Translations under genes and position numbers: made by a program
Notes under the pieces: model-generated
What the model was told of the DNA's origin: nothing
Databases searched by the model: none
Seen by the model: the letters and a program-made list of their open reading frames with translations, nothing else
Part shown: in pieces, positions 63,062 to 64,000 of the stretch
Layout: each line of letters starts with the position of its first letter
Position numbering within the stretch: the stretch's first letter is position 1
From: an uncultured Opitutales bacterium
GTDB taxonomy: Bacteria > Verrucomicrobiota > Verrucomicrobiia > Opitutales > Intestinicryptomonadaceae
Assembly (NCBI GenBank): GCA_900548185.1
Contig: URJJ01000001.1
Location: 1-64,000, forward strand
DNA: 64,000 nucleotides
Direction of reading: 5' to 3'

Positions 63062-64000
63062 ATGAGAAACGTATTATATATGTGCGCGGCGTCGGCTCTA
63101 CTCCTGGCGTTCGCCGGGGGGGACGCTTTTGCCCGCATAGGTGAGAGGAAATCCGACATTGAAAAACGCCTGAACTCAAGAACCGAGGGGGCATACCTTT
63201 ACCCGCTGGAAGAAACCCTGCGCGAGTCTTTGGAGCTGCCTTACAAGAGCATTTTCGTAATTCAGGACGAGGATACGAAAAATTCCTTCTATTTCAAGCG
63301 CCCCGACAAGGAGCTTACGCGGATTGACGAAACCTACAACCAGCAGGACCTGCGCGGCTGGGAAATCCACATCGCATACAAGGGCGATATTTCCGTAATG
63401 GAATCCTACCGCCGCCACGGCGACGCCATGACTTTCGAGGAGCTGGAGGGCCTCATGAAAATCATGTCGGCCGGAAAGGACGCCAAGTGGGTGAGGACCG
63501 GGTACGTCCCCTTCAACAGGCGCTGGGATGTCGAATTTGACGGAAATACGCCCAAATCAGTGTTATACGACGATTCGGGAAAGCGCATCGAACCGGGGGC
63601 CGCGGACCTTCCGCTTTCCGCAATCCTGCCGCGCAATCCCGAAAGGATTATCTATATCGACTTCCGAGATGAGGTCAGGAAGGACAGGGCCTTCCCTCAG
63701 ACCCTCCAGGGGCTGATTTATGACGACAAATTCCGCGAAGCCCAGGAGAAGTACGCTAAGCTCGTCGAAGAGGAAAAGAAGTTCAGCGATTCGCGAACCT
63801 CGCGCAGCAACCAGCGCAAGGGCGGATCGTCGTCCAAGCAGCAGGCGGGGCGCAAGTTTGTCGTGAATTTCCAGGACCAGACGCGCAAGTGGTTTGAAAA
63901 GGATTTCTTTGAAAACGAAACTGACACATCCGGCAAGCGCATATCTATCTTCAGCTTCGCAGTCGACAATATAGACATCGGCGGAAGGGCGAAGGTAAAC
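63062..64000 (+). CDS. secreted protein of unknown function, cut by the window end
   Basis: 313 residues are visible and the frame is open at 64000, so the gene is incomplete. Signal peptide MRNVLYMCAASALLLAFAGGDAFA. The mature part is charged and mostly helical with LYPLEETLRESLELPYKSIFVIQDEDTKNSF, YIDFRDEVRKD and a low-complexity Ser/Arg/Lys/Gln segment (about 249-264). No family recognised. ATG 63062 gives the signal peptide; an in-frame ATG at 63080 would shorten it. Confidence 0.7.
   Translation, partial: MRNVLYMCAASALLLAFAGGDAFARIGERKSDIEKRLNSRTEGAYLYPLEETLRESLELPYKSIFVIQDEDTKNSFYFKRPDKELTRIDETYNQQDLRGWEIHIAYKGDISVMESYRRHGDAMTFEELEGLMKIMSAGKDAKWVRTGYVPFNRRWDVEFDGNTPKSVLYDDSGKRIEPGAADLPLSAILPRNPERIIYIDFRDEVRKDRAFPQTLQGLIYDDKFREAQEKYAKLVEEEKKFSDSRTSRSNQRKGGSSSKQQAGRKFVVNFQDQTRKWFEKDFFENETDTSGKRISIFSFAVDNIDIGGRAKVN

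Noticed and set aside
1..64000. CRISPR array, rRNA genes, insertion sequences, replication origin
   Set aside because: No regularly spaced repeats, no rRNA sequence, no intact transposase or DnaA-box cluster were seen.

Overview
The window looks like one end of an assembled contig from an anaerobic, gut- or sediment-type Verrucomicrobiota bacterium, probably in or near Opitutales/Puniceicoccales. This is an inference from three observations. Three surface proteins end in PEP-CTERM tails. There is a DUF1549/DUF1501/WD40/PPC cluster of the planctomycete-verrucomicrobial kind. A rubredoxin domain is fused to a metabolic enzyme. Most of the sequence is GC-rich. Bases 1-28 are not biological: they match the 3' part of a Nextera transposon adapter, and the first gene (a PfkB kinase) is cut by it.

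Left part (about 1-25 kb). A leftward set runs from an IclR regulator through rsmA, an alpha/beta hydrolase, a DJ-1 protein and an O-antigen-ligase-like membrane protein to two crcB fluoride channel genes. Divergent from the IclR gene is a 1148-residue secreted beta-propeller protein with two CxxCH haem motifs. It is followed by a convergent GH92 alpha-mannosidase and a leftward four-gene operon (DUF1549/DUF1553, DUF1501, WD40, PPC) with ATGA start-stop overlaps at its last two junctions. Then come a DUF3137-lemA pair, an OYE-type flavin reductase, an unknown secreted protein, and purE-queF.

Middle (25-42.5 kb). A compact six-gene rightward operon holds trkA-trkH-pdxJ-acpS-nnr-dprA. An HMGL-like aldolase follows, with a terminator/antiterminator-type leader. 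Then come two tandem CE1-like esterases, a TauE/SafE permease, manA, ddh (diaminopimelate dehydrogenase), DUF2062, DUF5131, and an HxlR regulator divergent from a cupin and a secreted protein.

Accessory region (42.5-57.8 kb). It begins with a periplasmic cupin and a tyrosine-recombinase tail that look imported, then two divergent tandem paralogues of unknown function. Next are an acyltransferase divergent from a MerR regulator, and directly behind merR a 1252-residue beta-helix-like PEP-CTERM surface protein and two PEP-CTERM SGNH/GDSL hydrolases. From about 53.5 to 57.7 kb the DNA becomes strikingly AT-rich. It carries a membrane protein, a Sel1-repeat protein, a lipoprotein and several decayed reading frames, and ends in a broken integrase beside tRNA-Ser(CGA). 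This looks like an old island at a tRNA gene.

Right end (57.8-64 kb). Here are a hypothetical protein, an AEC transporter, a rubredoxin-ThDP enzyme fusion (the most unusual single gene), an EamA transporter, and a secreted protein that runs off the window. The best candidates for something new are the rubredoxin fusion, the MerR/PEP-CTERM surface cluster, the aldolase leader RNA, and the paralogue pair at 43.4-44.9 kb.
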